Part shown: positions 1 through 9,507 of the stretch, piece after piece | How the letters are laid out: each line of letters opens with the position of its first letter | Numbering within the stretch: the first letter of the stretch is position 1 | Origin: Dugong dugon | Taxonomy: Eukaryota; Chordata; Mammalia; Sirenia; Dugongidae | Reading direction: 5' to 3' | NCBI GenBank assembly: GCA_030035585.1 | Contig: CM057460.1 | Location: forward strand, 132,664,714-132,728,713 | DNA: 64,000 nt | Made by a program: the position numbers and the translations under genes | Notes under the pieces: model-generated | The model's input: only the letters and a program-made list of their open reading frames with translations | What the model was told of the DNA's origin: nothing | The model's database searches: none

Positions 1-445
1 TTTAACAAAGAGAAGTTTATTCTCTCATACAAGTCCAAGTTCTGGGCATCAGCTCCAGGGGAACACTTTCTCCGTTGGCTCTGGAGGAAGGTCTGCATCA
101 TCAATCTTCCCTTCCCTTCCCTCAGGTCCAAAGGACACTCTGCTCCCAGTACTGCTTTCTTGATGGTATGAGGTTCCCACATGTCTCGCCTCTCTTCTCT
201 CTTTTATATCTCAAAACAGGTTGGCTTAAGACACTATCCAATCTTGTATACCTCATCAATATAACTGCTGCTAATCTCTCGTATTAGATCATAATGATTG
301 AATTTACAACACGTAAGGAAATCACATCAGATTGCAAAATGATACACAATTATACAATACCAGGAATCATGACCCAGCCAAGTTGACAGATACTTTTGGG
401 GGATGCAATTCAATCCATGACAATTAGTCAACATTCAACCATTTC
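1..445. other. Unassigned sequence, probably an old interspersed repeat
   Basis: No gene is recognised here. The largest open frame (75-287, 70 codons) has no recognisable domain and no homologous frame elsewhere in the window. The pyrimidine-rich left part and the stretch near 400-425 have the feel of a dispersed mammalian repeat or LTR, but I cannot name a family. The region ends where RTE-like sequence begins. Confidence 0.3.
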
Positions 446-469
446 AGGAGGTAACATATGATCAGGAAC

Positions 470-1995
470 TGATAGTACTGAAGGAAGAAGTCCAAGTTGC
501 ACAGAACGCATTGGTGAAAAACAAGGCTCTAGGAATTGACCAAATACCAATTGAGATGTTTCAACAAATGGATGTAACACTGGAAGTGCTCACTCATCTA
601 TGCCAAGAAATTTGGACAACCGACTGGAAGAGATCCGTATTTATGCCTACTCCAAGGAAAAGTGATCCAACCTAATGTGGAAATTATCAAACAATATCAT
701 TAATATCACATGCAAGTAAAATTTTACTGAAGATCATTCAAAAGCAGTTGTGGCGCCACGCGTTGCTCCTTGGAAACGCTATGGGGCAGTACATCGACAG
801 GGAACTGCCAGAAATTCAAGCCAGATTCAGAAAAGGATGTGGAACCAAGAATATAATGGCTGATGTCAGATGGATCCTGGCTGACAACAGAGAATACCAG
901 AGAAATATCTGTGTTTTATTGACTATGCAAAGGCATTTGACAGTGTAGATCATAACAAATTATGGATAACATTGCAAAGAATGGGAATTCCAGATCACTT
1001 AATTGTGCTCATGAGAAACCTGTAGATAGATCAAGAAGCAGTCATTCCAGCAGAACAAGGGGATACTGCATGGTTTAAAGTCAGGAAAGGTGTGTATCAC
1101 AGTTGTATCCTTTCACCATACTTATTCAATATGTATACTGAGCAAATAATCCAAGAAGCTTGACTATATGAAGAAGAACAGGCATCGAGATTGGAGGAAA
1201 TCTCATTATAACCTGTATTATGCAGATGACACAACCTTGCTTGCAGAAAGTGAAGAGGTTTTGAAGTACTTATTGATGAAGATCAAAGAGTATAGCCTTC
1301 AGTATGGATTACACCTCAACAAAGAGAAAATAAAAATCCTCACAACTGGACCAATAAGCAACATCATGATAAATGGAGAAAAGATTGAAGTTGTCAAGGA
1401 TTTTGTTTTACTTGGATCCAAAATCAGCACCCATGGAAGCAGCATTCAAGAAATGAAACAATGCATTGCACTGGGAAAATCTGCTGCAAAAGACCTCTTT
1501 AAGGTGTTAAAAAACAAAGATGTCACTTTTAGGACTGTAGTGCACCTGACCCAAGCCATGGTGTTTTCAATTGCCTCATATGCATGCGAATGCTGGGCAA
1601 AGACTAGGAAGACAGAAGAACTCACGCATTTGAGTTATGGGGAAGAATGTTGGATGTACCACGGGCTGCTAAAAGAATGAAAAAATTCTGTTTTGGAAGA
1701 AGTCCAGTCAGAATGTTCCTTAGAATCAAAGATGGTGAGACTTTGTCTCATATACTTTGAACATGTTTTCAGGAGGGACCAGTGCCTAGAGAAGGACATC
1801 ATGCTTGATAAATTAGAGGGTCAGTGAAAAAGAGGAGGTCCCTCAATGAGATGGATTGACATAGTGGCTGCAACAAAGGGCTCAAGCATAAACAATGATC
1901 ATGAGGATGGCACAGAATCTGTCAGTGTTTCCTTCCACTGTATATAAGGTCACTATGAGTCAGAACCTACTCAATGGAACCTAACAACAACAACG
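470..1995 (+). mobile_element. RTE-type (BovB-like) LINE fragment with 3' tail
   Basis: This is a decayed RTE-clade non-LTR retrotransposon. The start of the reverse-transcriptase region is readable near 530-660 (a frame resembling KNKA-GIDQIP). The catalytic YADDTTLL motif is in the longest open piece (1168-1680, 170 codons). That piece continues into the RTE C-terminal block with ISNIMINGEKIEVV, LGSKI and ALGKSAAKDLFKVL. Stops and frameshifts break the frame before 1168 and after 1680. The 3' end (about 1925-1995) is a GTCACTATGAGTCAGAA tail followed by AACAACAAC, the same tail type as the AfroSINEs here. The 5' end is missing. Homologous fragments lie at 2959, 14963, 49795 and 57281. Clade assignment is firm; the exact subfamily is not. 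Confidence 0.85.
1168..1680 (+). pseudogene. RTE reverse transcriptase, central to C-terminal remnant
   Basis: This 170-codon open stretch belongs to the RTE ORF2 homologue. It begins just before the catalytic YADD box (residues about 18-21) and runs through the thumb-like region ending in the C-terminal block (SYACECW). The Met at its start is not the native start: homologous coding sequence lies upstream in other frames, for example 748-948. In life the protein would reverse-transcribe its own RNA, and probably AfroSINE RNA, at a nicked chromosomal target. The full RTE protein is usually around 1,000 residues, so this is a dead fragment. Confidence 0.8.
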
Positions 1996-2159
1996 TATGT
2001 ACATCAAATATTTTTGTCTTCTTTACTTATGTAAGATGTAAACAGGGCTGTTGCATTTACGGTTGTACGTGTGTTCGTTGTATCATGTTAACCACAAGTA
2101 TGACTTTATAATTGCCTTTATTGCAAGATTATGTATGGTTTAAGGAGCTATGTACACGT

Positions 2160-2752
2160 GCCAAGTTGACGGGCGTGGTCTGTGATGGTTAAGGTTGAGT
2201 GTCAACTTCACTGGGCCAGCATTCTCAATGGTTTGTCAGTTAGAGTGTAGTTTGGCAGTTGTATGATGTTGTGATCACATCCGTGATGAAATTTGATATA
2301 ATGTGAACACCTCCATTATGGGATCTGCTGTGAGTAGCTAATCAGTTGAAAGGGAGTTTCCTTGGGTGCGTGGCCTACATCAAATGTAAGCGGACATTCT
2401 GGCAAGGCTTGTGGGCTTTTGCTCACTCTGCATCCTGCCACTGCCTCCTGTTCGTCTGACCTCCAGTTCTTCAGAGTTGAGCTAGTAGTTTACGTTTGGT
2501 CTTACCTGCCAATCTTGGGATTCATCATCTTTGCAGGCTGTGAGCAAGAACCCTGCTCTTTGACCTGATGACCCTGGGTTTGCCAGGCCCTGCATCTACG
2601 TGAATCAGGAGATGCCTCTATCCTTACCATGGACTTGGGATGTTCCAGCCTCTACAACTGTGTGAACCATTTCCTTGATATGAATCTCTCTATATATGTA
2701 TTTATACACTGCACTGGTTTTGCTTCTCTAGAGAACTCAGCCTGAGACAATC
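2160..2752. mobile_element. Old mammalian interspersed repeat, family not assigned
   Basis: The stretch starts near a GGTTAAGGTTGAGTGTCAACTT-like segment (about 2188) and ends near TTGCTTCTCTAGAGAACTCAGC (about 2720). Both ends resemble a widespread old mammalian repeat known from many genomes, but I cannot say from memory whether it is an LTR or a DNA transposon. No open frame is convincing; the 68-codon frame at 2362-2568 has no domain. Its right edge meets the old L1 fragment. Confidence 0.4.
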
Positions 2753-2958
2753 TCTTTCCTAGTCTCTTGGAAAGCCCTGAATATTAGACTTTTGAGTTTC
2801 CTATCAGGTAGTTCCAGTACATTTTCTTTTGCTGAAATGTCAACAGGTGCTTTATTCTGGTCACTTACTGGAGCCATCTTGTCCTGTTTTTTAATATGTT
2901 TTGATATTGTCTACTGTCTCTGAGACATTCAGGTATTATTTTCTTTATTTATTGATTG

Positions 2959-3400
2959 TATGTTTATACGAGTGGAAAGCTGTTCGATGAATAAGGAAGA
3001 TCAAAGAAGAATTGATGTCTTTGAATTGTGGTGTTGGCAAAGAATATTGAATATTCCATGGACCGCCAAAAGAACAAACAAATCTGTCCTGGAAGAAGTA
3101 CAACCAGAATGCTCCTTAAAAGCAAAGATGGTAAGACAAAGTCTCACATACTTTGGACATTTTATCAGAAGTGATCAGTCCCTAGAGAAGGACGTCATGC
3201 TTGGTAAAGTAGAGGGTCAGCGAAAATGAGGAAGACTCTCAATGAGGTAGATTGACACAGTGGCTACAACAACGGGCTCAAGCATAACAACAATTGTGAG
3301 GGTGGCGAAGGACTGGGCAGTGTTTCATTCTGCTGTATATAGGGTCGCTATAAGTTGGAAATGACTCAACGGCACCTAACAACAACAAAAACAACAACAT
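2959..3400 (+). mobile_element. RTE-type LINE 3' fragment inserted in the old L1
   Basis: An 89-codon open piece (2960-3229) reads the RTE C-terminal block: FELWCWQRILNIPWT, LTYFGH, MLGKVEGQ. It is followed by the RTE 3' tail (GTCGCTATAAGTTGG, then AACAACAAC repeats) ending near 3400. L1 5'-UTR sequence flanks it on both sides, so it inserted into the old L1. I could not fix a target-site duplication because the flanks are T-rich. Confidence 0.8.
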
Positions 3401-3412
3401 TTGTTTATTTTA

Positions 3413-3423
3413 TCAAGCTTTTT
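3413..3423 (-). repeat. Target-site duplication of young L1 copy 1 (3' side)
   Basis: TCAAGCTTTTT here is matched by the same 11 bp at 12262-12272, just beyond the L1 5' end. The left copy runs straight into a T-run (3419-3434), which is the terminal poly(A) of the inserted minus-strand RNA. The pair brackets L1 copy 1 together with about 313 bp of non-L1 sequence, fixing the insertion boundaries. Confidence 0.85.
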
Positions 3424-3434
3424 TTTTTTTTTTT

Positions 3435-3747
3435 CTTGTTGGATCTTTTATCAAAACGCTGTGAGGTAGACAAGGATATTATTGCTCCTGTTTTCCAAGC
3501 ATAGAACACCAAGATCATTTGTCTTCCACGGTTTCCAGGAATATTTAAATTAAAATAGAAAAAAAAAAGCCTATTTAATTCATCTTAAATATTTAGTAAA
3601 CAATATCTTTGCATTGTTCAAATTCAATCTTTAGTAGTTGATTGGTTTTCTTCTACCTGTTTCCATCTTCAAATGGAGATAGTTCAATCTATGAAAAACC
3701 AAACCAAAGACACAGCTCCCATTTCCCTATTCGTTCTTTCATCTGGA
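3435..3747 (-). other. 3'-transduced genomic segment carried by L1 copy 1
   Basis: About 313 bp between the L1 poly(A) (T-run 3748-3760) and the outer poly(A) (T-run 3419-3434) is not L1 and has no counterpart beside copy 2. Both poly(A) tracts lie inside one pair of target-site duplications. This is the signature of read-through transcription past the L1 polyadenylation site followed by retrotransposition. On the element's sense strand the segment contains GATAAA (plus-strand TTTATC, 3447-3452) about 13 nt before the outer poly(A). GATAAA is a weaker variant of the polyadenylation hexamer. The segment is a tag for the parent locus. Confidence 0.8.
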
Positions 3748-3760
3748 TTTTTTTTTTTTT

Positions 3761-5255
3761 AATATATATATTTTATTGTACTTCAGGTGAAAGCTTACAG
3801 AGCAAATAGTTTCTCATGAAATAGTAGTACACATGTTGTTTTTTGACATTGGTTAACAACCCCACAACGTATTAAGTCTCTAAATTCTCAACCTTTTTTT
3901 TTGATGAAAATTACAGATGGCCAAAGATACACCGTTTCAAAAATTTCTACATTCACAGTTCAGTGACATTGACTACGCTCTTCCATCTGTGCTGTTATTC
4001 TCACTTAAGATGAAGGCTTACAGAACAAAATAGTTTTTCATTTAACAGTTACTACACATGTTGCCCTATGACAATGGTTAACAATCTCACAGCACATCAA
4101 GAATATCCTTACTCCACCTTGTGTTCCCTATCACCAGGGGGCTTCCTTGTCCCCTTCTGTCTTCTGGACCTTGTCAGTGGACTATTGTACCTCTTTAGTC
4201 TCATTTGTTTATTTATTTATTTATTTATTTATTTTTATTTTATTTAAACACCATTTCAAAACTTTTTACTTACACATTTAAGTGATATTGACTATGCTCT
4301 TCCAATTGTGCTGCCATTCTCGCCCAAGATGAAGGCTTACAGGACAAAACAGCCTCCCATTTAATAGTTACTACAAATGTTGCCCTATAGCAGTGGTCAA
4401 CAATCTCACAATACATCGACAGTGTCCTTATTCAATTTGTGTTCCTTATCATCAGTTTCCTACTCTCCCTCTGCCTTCTGGCCCTTGTCACCGGACTCCT
4501 GTACATCGTTAGTCCCATTTAGTTTTACTGGGGTGTCCATTCCCAGGCTTAACATCGAACCTTGAAGGTAACTTCACCTCTGAGCTGAAAGGGTGTCCGG
4601 GGGCCACACTCTCGAGGTTTCTCTAGTATTCTTTAGGCCAGTATATCTGGTCTTCTTTTTTTTTTTTTTTTGGGGAGTTAAAATTATGCTCTACATCCTA
4701 CTCCAGCTCTGCCCAGAACCCTCTGTTGTGATCCTGGTCAGAGGAGTCATTGGTGGTAGCCGGGCACCATCCAGCTGTACTGGGCTCAGTCCCGTGGAGG
4801 CCTTGGTAGCTGTGGACCATTAGTCCTTCGGACTAATCTTTTCCTTGTATCCTGTTCTCTTCGTTCTCCCTTGTTCCCGAAGGGATGAGATCAGTGGAGT
4901 ATCTTAGATGGCCGCTCATAGGCTTTTAAGACCCCAGACACTACTCACCAAGGTAGAATGTAGAGCATTATCTTTATAAGTAGTGTCATGCCAATTGAGC
5001 TAGATGTTCCCCGAGATCATGGTCCCCAGAGCCCTCCGTCCAACAACTCAGTCCCTCGGGGGGGTTGGATGTGTCTATAGGGCCTCCATGACCTTTCCTT
5101 GTGCAGGTTGTGTTGGTTTCCCCTGTACTATGTACTATCTCATCTCTCACCCAAGTTACCACTTACCTATTACCTATTTAGTATTCCCCCCTCCTCCCAT
5201 CCCTGGTAACCAACAAGGATTGTTACATTTTGTATGTGAATTTTTTCATGGGTTT
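3761..5255 (-). other. L1 copy 1 3' UTR with three related internal units
   Basis: This is a non-coding 1.5-kb 3' UTR. A conserved block around GCTTACAG, a run matching TTTCTCAT-AA, and GTTAACAA occurs three times, with the GCTTACAG landmarks at 3793, 4016 and 4335 (spacing about 223 and 319 bp). The older L1s in the window show two units. A TTTA microsatellite (about 4207-4236) sits between the second and third units. The small frames here are not supported as genes. Confidence 0.75.
4207..4236. repeat. (TTTA)n microsatellite in the L1 3' UTR
   Basis: About seven TTTA units lie in the 3' UTR of copy 1. A shorter version of the same tract is at about 25789-25815 in copy 2, so it is part of the family sequence and differs in length between the two insertions. 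Confidence 0.9.
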
Positions 5256-8200
5256 TTACAATAGAGGTCTCATACAATATTTGTCCTTTTGTGATTGACT
5301 TATTTCACTCAGCATGATGTCCTCCAGTTTCATCCATGTTATGAGATGGTTCACTGATTCATTGTTCTTTCTCGTTGCATAGTACTCCATTGTGTGTATG
5401 TACCATAGTTTGTGTATCCATTCGTCTGTTGATGGACATCGAGGTTGTTTCCATCGTTTTGCTATCGTGAATAACGCTGCCATGAACATAGGTGTGCATA
5501 TGTCTATTCGAGTGATGACTCTTATTTCTCTAGGATATATTCCTAGGAGTGGGATTGCTGGATCGAATGGTACGTCTATTTCTAGCTTTCTGAGGAAACG
5601 CCATATCATTTTCCAAAATGGCTGTATCATTTGGCATTCCCACCAGCAGTGTATAAGAGTTCCCGTCTCCCCGCAGCCCCTCCAACATTTGTTATTTCCG
5701 GTGTTTTTGATTCGTGCCGGTAATGCCGGGGTGAGATGGTATCTCACTGTGGTTTTAATTTGCATTTCTCTAATGGCTAGTGATCGCGGGCATTTCCTCA
5801 TGTGTCTGTTGGCCATTTGAATGTCTTCCTTGGTGAAGTGTCTGTTCATTTCCTTTGCCCATTTTTTGATAGGATTGGTTGTCTTTTTGTTGTAGAGGTG
5901 TTGGATTTTCTTGTAGATTATGGAGATTAGACCTTTGTCTGACTTGTACTGTCCAAAAATTTATTCCCATTCTGTAGGTTCTCTTTTAACTCTTTTGGTG
6001 AAATCTTTTGAAGAGCATAGATGTTTGATTTTTAGAAGATCCCAATTATCTAGTTTATCTGTTGGGTTTTTTGTGTTGATGTTTATGGTTTGTATCCTGT
6101 TAATGCCATGTATTAAGGTCTGAAGTGTTGGTCCTATTTTTTCTTCTATGAATTTTATAGTTTGAGGCTTTATATTCAGGTCTTTGATCCATTTTGAAGT
6201 AGTTTTTGTATATGGTGTGAGGTATGGGTCCTGTTTCATTTTTCTACAAATGGATATCCAGTTTTGCCAGCACCATTTGTTAAAAAGACTGTCTTTTCCC
6301 CATTTGATGTATTTTGGGCCCTTGTCAAAAATCAGGTGACCGTAGGTGGATGGATTTACATCTGAGTTCTCAATTCTGTTCCATTGGTCAATGTCTCTGT
6401 TGTTGTACCAGTACCAGGCTGTTTTGAGTACTGTAGCTGTATAGTAGATTCTCAAGTCAGGTAGTGTGAGTCCTCCAACTTTATTCTTCTTCTTCAGTAG
6501 TGCTTTACTTATTCGGGGTTTCTTCCCTTTCCATATAAAGTTAATAATTAGTTTTTCCATCTCTTTGAAGAATGTTGTTGGTATTTGTATCGGGATTGCA
6601 TTGTATTTGTAGATTGCTTTAGGTAGAATTGCCATTTTCACAATGTTGAGTCTGCCTATCCATGAGCATGGTATGTTTTTCCATTTATGTAGATCCCTTT
6701 GGGTTTCATGCAGCAGTGTTTTGTAGTTTTCTTTGTATAGGTCTTTTATATTCCTGGTCAGATTTATTCCTAAGTATTTTATCTTTTTAGGGGCTATTGA
6801 AAATGGTATTGATTTCCTGATCTCCTTTTCATCGTTCTCTTTACCGGTGTATAGGAATCCAACTGATTTTTGAATGTTTATCTTGTATCCTGCTACTCTG
6901 CTGAATCTTTCTATTACTTCCAGTAAATTTCTCGTGGAGTCTTTAGGGTTTTCTATGTATAGTATCATATCATCTGCAAACAGGGAGAGTTTAACTTCTT
7001 CATTACCAATTTGGATGCCCTTTATTTCTTTCTCTTGCCTTACTGCTCTAGCTAGAACTTCCAGCACAATGTTAAATAGGAGTGGTGATAAAGGGCATCC
7101 TTGTCTTGTTCCTGTTTTCAGGGGGAATGTTTTCAGCCTTTCTCCATTAAGAATGATGTTGGCTGTTGGTTTTGCATAGATGCCCTTTATTATGTTGAGA
7201 AATTTCCCTTCTATACCTATTTTATTGAGAGCTTTTATCAGGAATGGGTGTTGGACTTTGTCAAATGCCTTTTTGCATCAATTGAGATAATCATGTGATT
7301 TTTTTCTTTCCTTTTATTTATGTGGTGGATTACGTTGATGGATTTTCTAATGTTAAACCATCCTTGCATACCTGGTATGAATCCTACTTGGTCGTGGTGT
7401 ATTATTTTTTTGATATGATACTGAATTCTATTGGCTAGAATTTTGTTCAGAATTTTTGCATCTATATTCATGAGAGATATTGGTCTGTAATTTTCTTTTT
7501 TTGTGATGTCTTTGCCTGGTTTTGGTATCAGCGTTATGCTGGCTTCATAGAATGAATTTGGAAGTGTTGCTTCCTCTTCTATGCTCTGAAATAACTTGAG
7601 TAGAACTGGTACGAGCTCTTCTGTAAATGTTTTGTAGAATTCTCCAGTGAAGCCATCTGGGCCAGGGCTTTTTTTGGTTGGGAGTTTTTTTATTACCTTT
7701 TCAATCTCTTCTCTTGTTATGGGTCTGTTCAGATTTTCAATATCACTTTGTTGTAGTTTGGGTAGGCCGTATGTTTCTAGAAATTCATCCATTTCCTCTA
7801 GGTTTTCAAATTTGTTGGAATATAGTTTTTCATAATATTCTGTTATAATCCTTTTTATTTCAGTTGGGTCTGTTGTAATGTCCCCCATTTCATTTCTTAT
7901 TTGGGTTATTTGTGCCCTCTGCTGTTTTTCTTTTGTCAGTCTGGCCAGTGGTTTGTCGACTTTGTTGATTCTTTCAAAGAACCAACTTTTGGTTTTGTTG
8001 ATTCTTTCTATTGTTTTTCTGTTCTCTATTTCATTGATTTCTGCTCTGATCTTTACTATTTCCTTTCTTCCGGTGGTTGTAGGCTTTTTTTGTTGTTCTC
8101 TTTCTATTTGTTTGAGTTCTGTAGTTAATGTTTTGATTTTGTCCCTTTCTTCTTCTTTGATATGTGCATCTATTGCTATAAATTGTCCTCTGAGGACTGC

Positions 8201-9076
8201 CTTTGCTGTGTCCCAAAGGTTTTGGTATGATGTGTTTTCATTTTCATTTGATTCTAGGAATTTTTTAATTCCATCTCTGATTTCTTCTATTACCCATTGA
8301 TGTGTAAGCAGATTATTATTCAGTTTTCATGTGTTTGATTTTTTTTCCTTGCTCTTTCTAGTGTTAATTTCTACCTTGATGGCACTGTGGTCAAAGAAGA
8401 TACTGTGAATTATCTCAGCATTTTGGATCTTGTTGAGGATTGCTCTGTGGCCTAAGATGTGGTCTATTCTGGAGAACGTTCCATGTGCATTGGAAAAGAA
8501 TGTGTACTTTGCAGCGGTTGGATGGATTGTTCTATATATGTCTATGAGGTCCAGTTGGCTGATTGTGTCCTTTAGGTCTTCTGTATCTTTGCTGAGTTTC
8601 TTTTTAGTTGTTCTGTCCTTTACTGAGAGTGGTGTGTTGAAGTCTCCTACTATTATTGTGGAACTGTCAATTTCTCTTTTCAGTGCTCTTAGAGTTTTTT
8701 TTATGTATTTTGGAGCCCTGTCATTGGGTGCATTGATATTTATTATGGTTATGTCTTCATGATGGGTCATCCCCTTAATCATTATATAGTGTCCTTCTTT
8801 GTCTTTTATGGTAGATTTTGTTTTAAAGTCTATTTTATCTGAGATTAGAATTGCCACTCCTGCTCTTTTTTGATAGTTGTTAGCTTGATATATTTTTTTC
8901 CAACCTTTGATTTTTAATAAATTCACATCTTTGTTTCTAAGATGTGTCTCTTGTAGACAGCAAATAGATGGATCCTGTTTTCTTACCCATTCTGCCACTC
9001 TCCGTCGCTTTATGGGTGCATTGAGTCCATTTACGTTCAGTGTAATTATTGATAGATGTGAGTTTGTTGCTGTCAT
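5256..9076 (-). pseudogene. L1 ORF2 of copy 1 (endonuclease-reverse transcriptase), broken
   Basis: The ORF2 protein nicks target DNA and primes reverse transcription from the nick. The start at 9076 gives MTATN and puts the N14-equivalent Asn at codon 14. The endonuclease reads to about codon 240, with QETHL, VGDFN, SRIDHILGH and DH. The reverse-transcriptase box [11 protein letters not shown] lies in 7067-5961. The Cys-rich end (C-x3-C-x7-H-x4-C) lies in 5849-5256. Compared with copy 2 there are three lesions: a Trp-to-stop change (TGG to TGA) at 8327-8329; a 1-bp deletion at about 7270, where copy 2 reads CTTTTCTGC and this copy CTTTTTGC; and a Lys-to-stop change at 5961-5963. The length, 3,821 bp, is one base short of 1,273 codons plus stop. 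In addition, codon 115 is Asn where copy 2 has Tyr, and codon 228 is Phe where copy 2 has Ser. Confidence 0.93.
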
Positions 9077-9264
9077 TTTGTAGTGCTTTTTTTTGTGATG
9101 CTGAAGTTTTCTTTGTTCTTCTTACTCTCTTGTGCTGAGTTCCTTTTGTTTGTGGATTTTGTGTTCATTTCTTTTGTTTTTGTAGGTTTTGTTTTTGTTG
9201 AGACTTTATGTTTTTCGTCTTTATTTTTATGAGTTGGTTTGTTAACTTTTTTTGTGGTTACCAT
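9073..9264 (-). CDS. Small Lys/Thr-rich inter-ORF frame of L1 copy 1 (hypothetical)
   Basis: This is a 63-codon frame in the 431-bp gap between ORF1 and ORF2. It starts MVTTKKVNK, is very basic, and ends STTK. Its TGA stop overlaps the ORF2 ATG as ATGA (9073-9076). Copy 2 has the same frame, differing by two residues (D to E, H to Q) plus at least one silent change. Older L1 copies in the window keep the same ATG but stop after 36-42 codons. There is no recognised domain. It could be a real peptide, a device for re-initiation at ORF2, or an accident of A-rich sequence with few stop codons. Confidence 0.35.
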   Translation of the reverse strand: MVTTKKVNKPTHKNKDEKHKVSTKTKPTKTKEMNTKSTNKRNSAQESKKNKENFSITKKSTTK

Positions 9265-9507
9265 GAATTTTACCCTTATCTTTATAATTTTGAAGCAGTG
9301 TACCGTTACTTGGTATCGCCTTGCCTTCTTCTCCTTTAGAAGGTTCTATACCTATGCCGTTTGTTCCCTCTTTCATTGTTTTGATGTTGTTGTCATCCTT
9401 TGATTGATTTCTCTGATTCCCTGTTGTATATCTTTTGTTTTTGGAAAGTCGTCTGTAGTTCAGTTCCTAGAATGGTATCTGGTTCATGTTAACCTGCGTC
9501 CTAGGTC

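Larger units (their letters stand above)
2753..3423 (-). mobile_element. Old L1 fragment: ORF1 start and inner 5' UTR, left part of a split element
   Basis: 2753-2958 aligns by eye to the first about 55 codons of L1 ORF1 and the sequence just upstream, as in copy 1 at 10390-10590. Shared landmarks are TATCAGGTA-TTC and GGAGCCATCTTGTC. The element is interrupted by an RTE fragment (2959-3400). A short L1 stretch (about 3401-3418) follows, then the young L1 copy 1. The rest of its 5' UTR resumes at 12262-13260. The 3' portion of this L1 is absent at 2753, which is unusual because L1s normally lose the 5' end; a later deletion or rearrangement is likely. Confidence 0.75.

Noticed and set aside
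5392..5820. 142-codon plus-strand frame, also at 26979-27407
   Set aside because: It is the reverse complement of the conserved L1 ORF2 C-terminus; conserved only because the L1 copies are similar.
7878..8300. 140-codon hydrophobic plus-strand frame, also at 29464-29886, looking like a membrane protein
   Set aside because: Antisense of Lys/Glu-rich ORF2 linker sequence, which always reads as Phe/Leu/Ser-rich text on the other strand.
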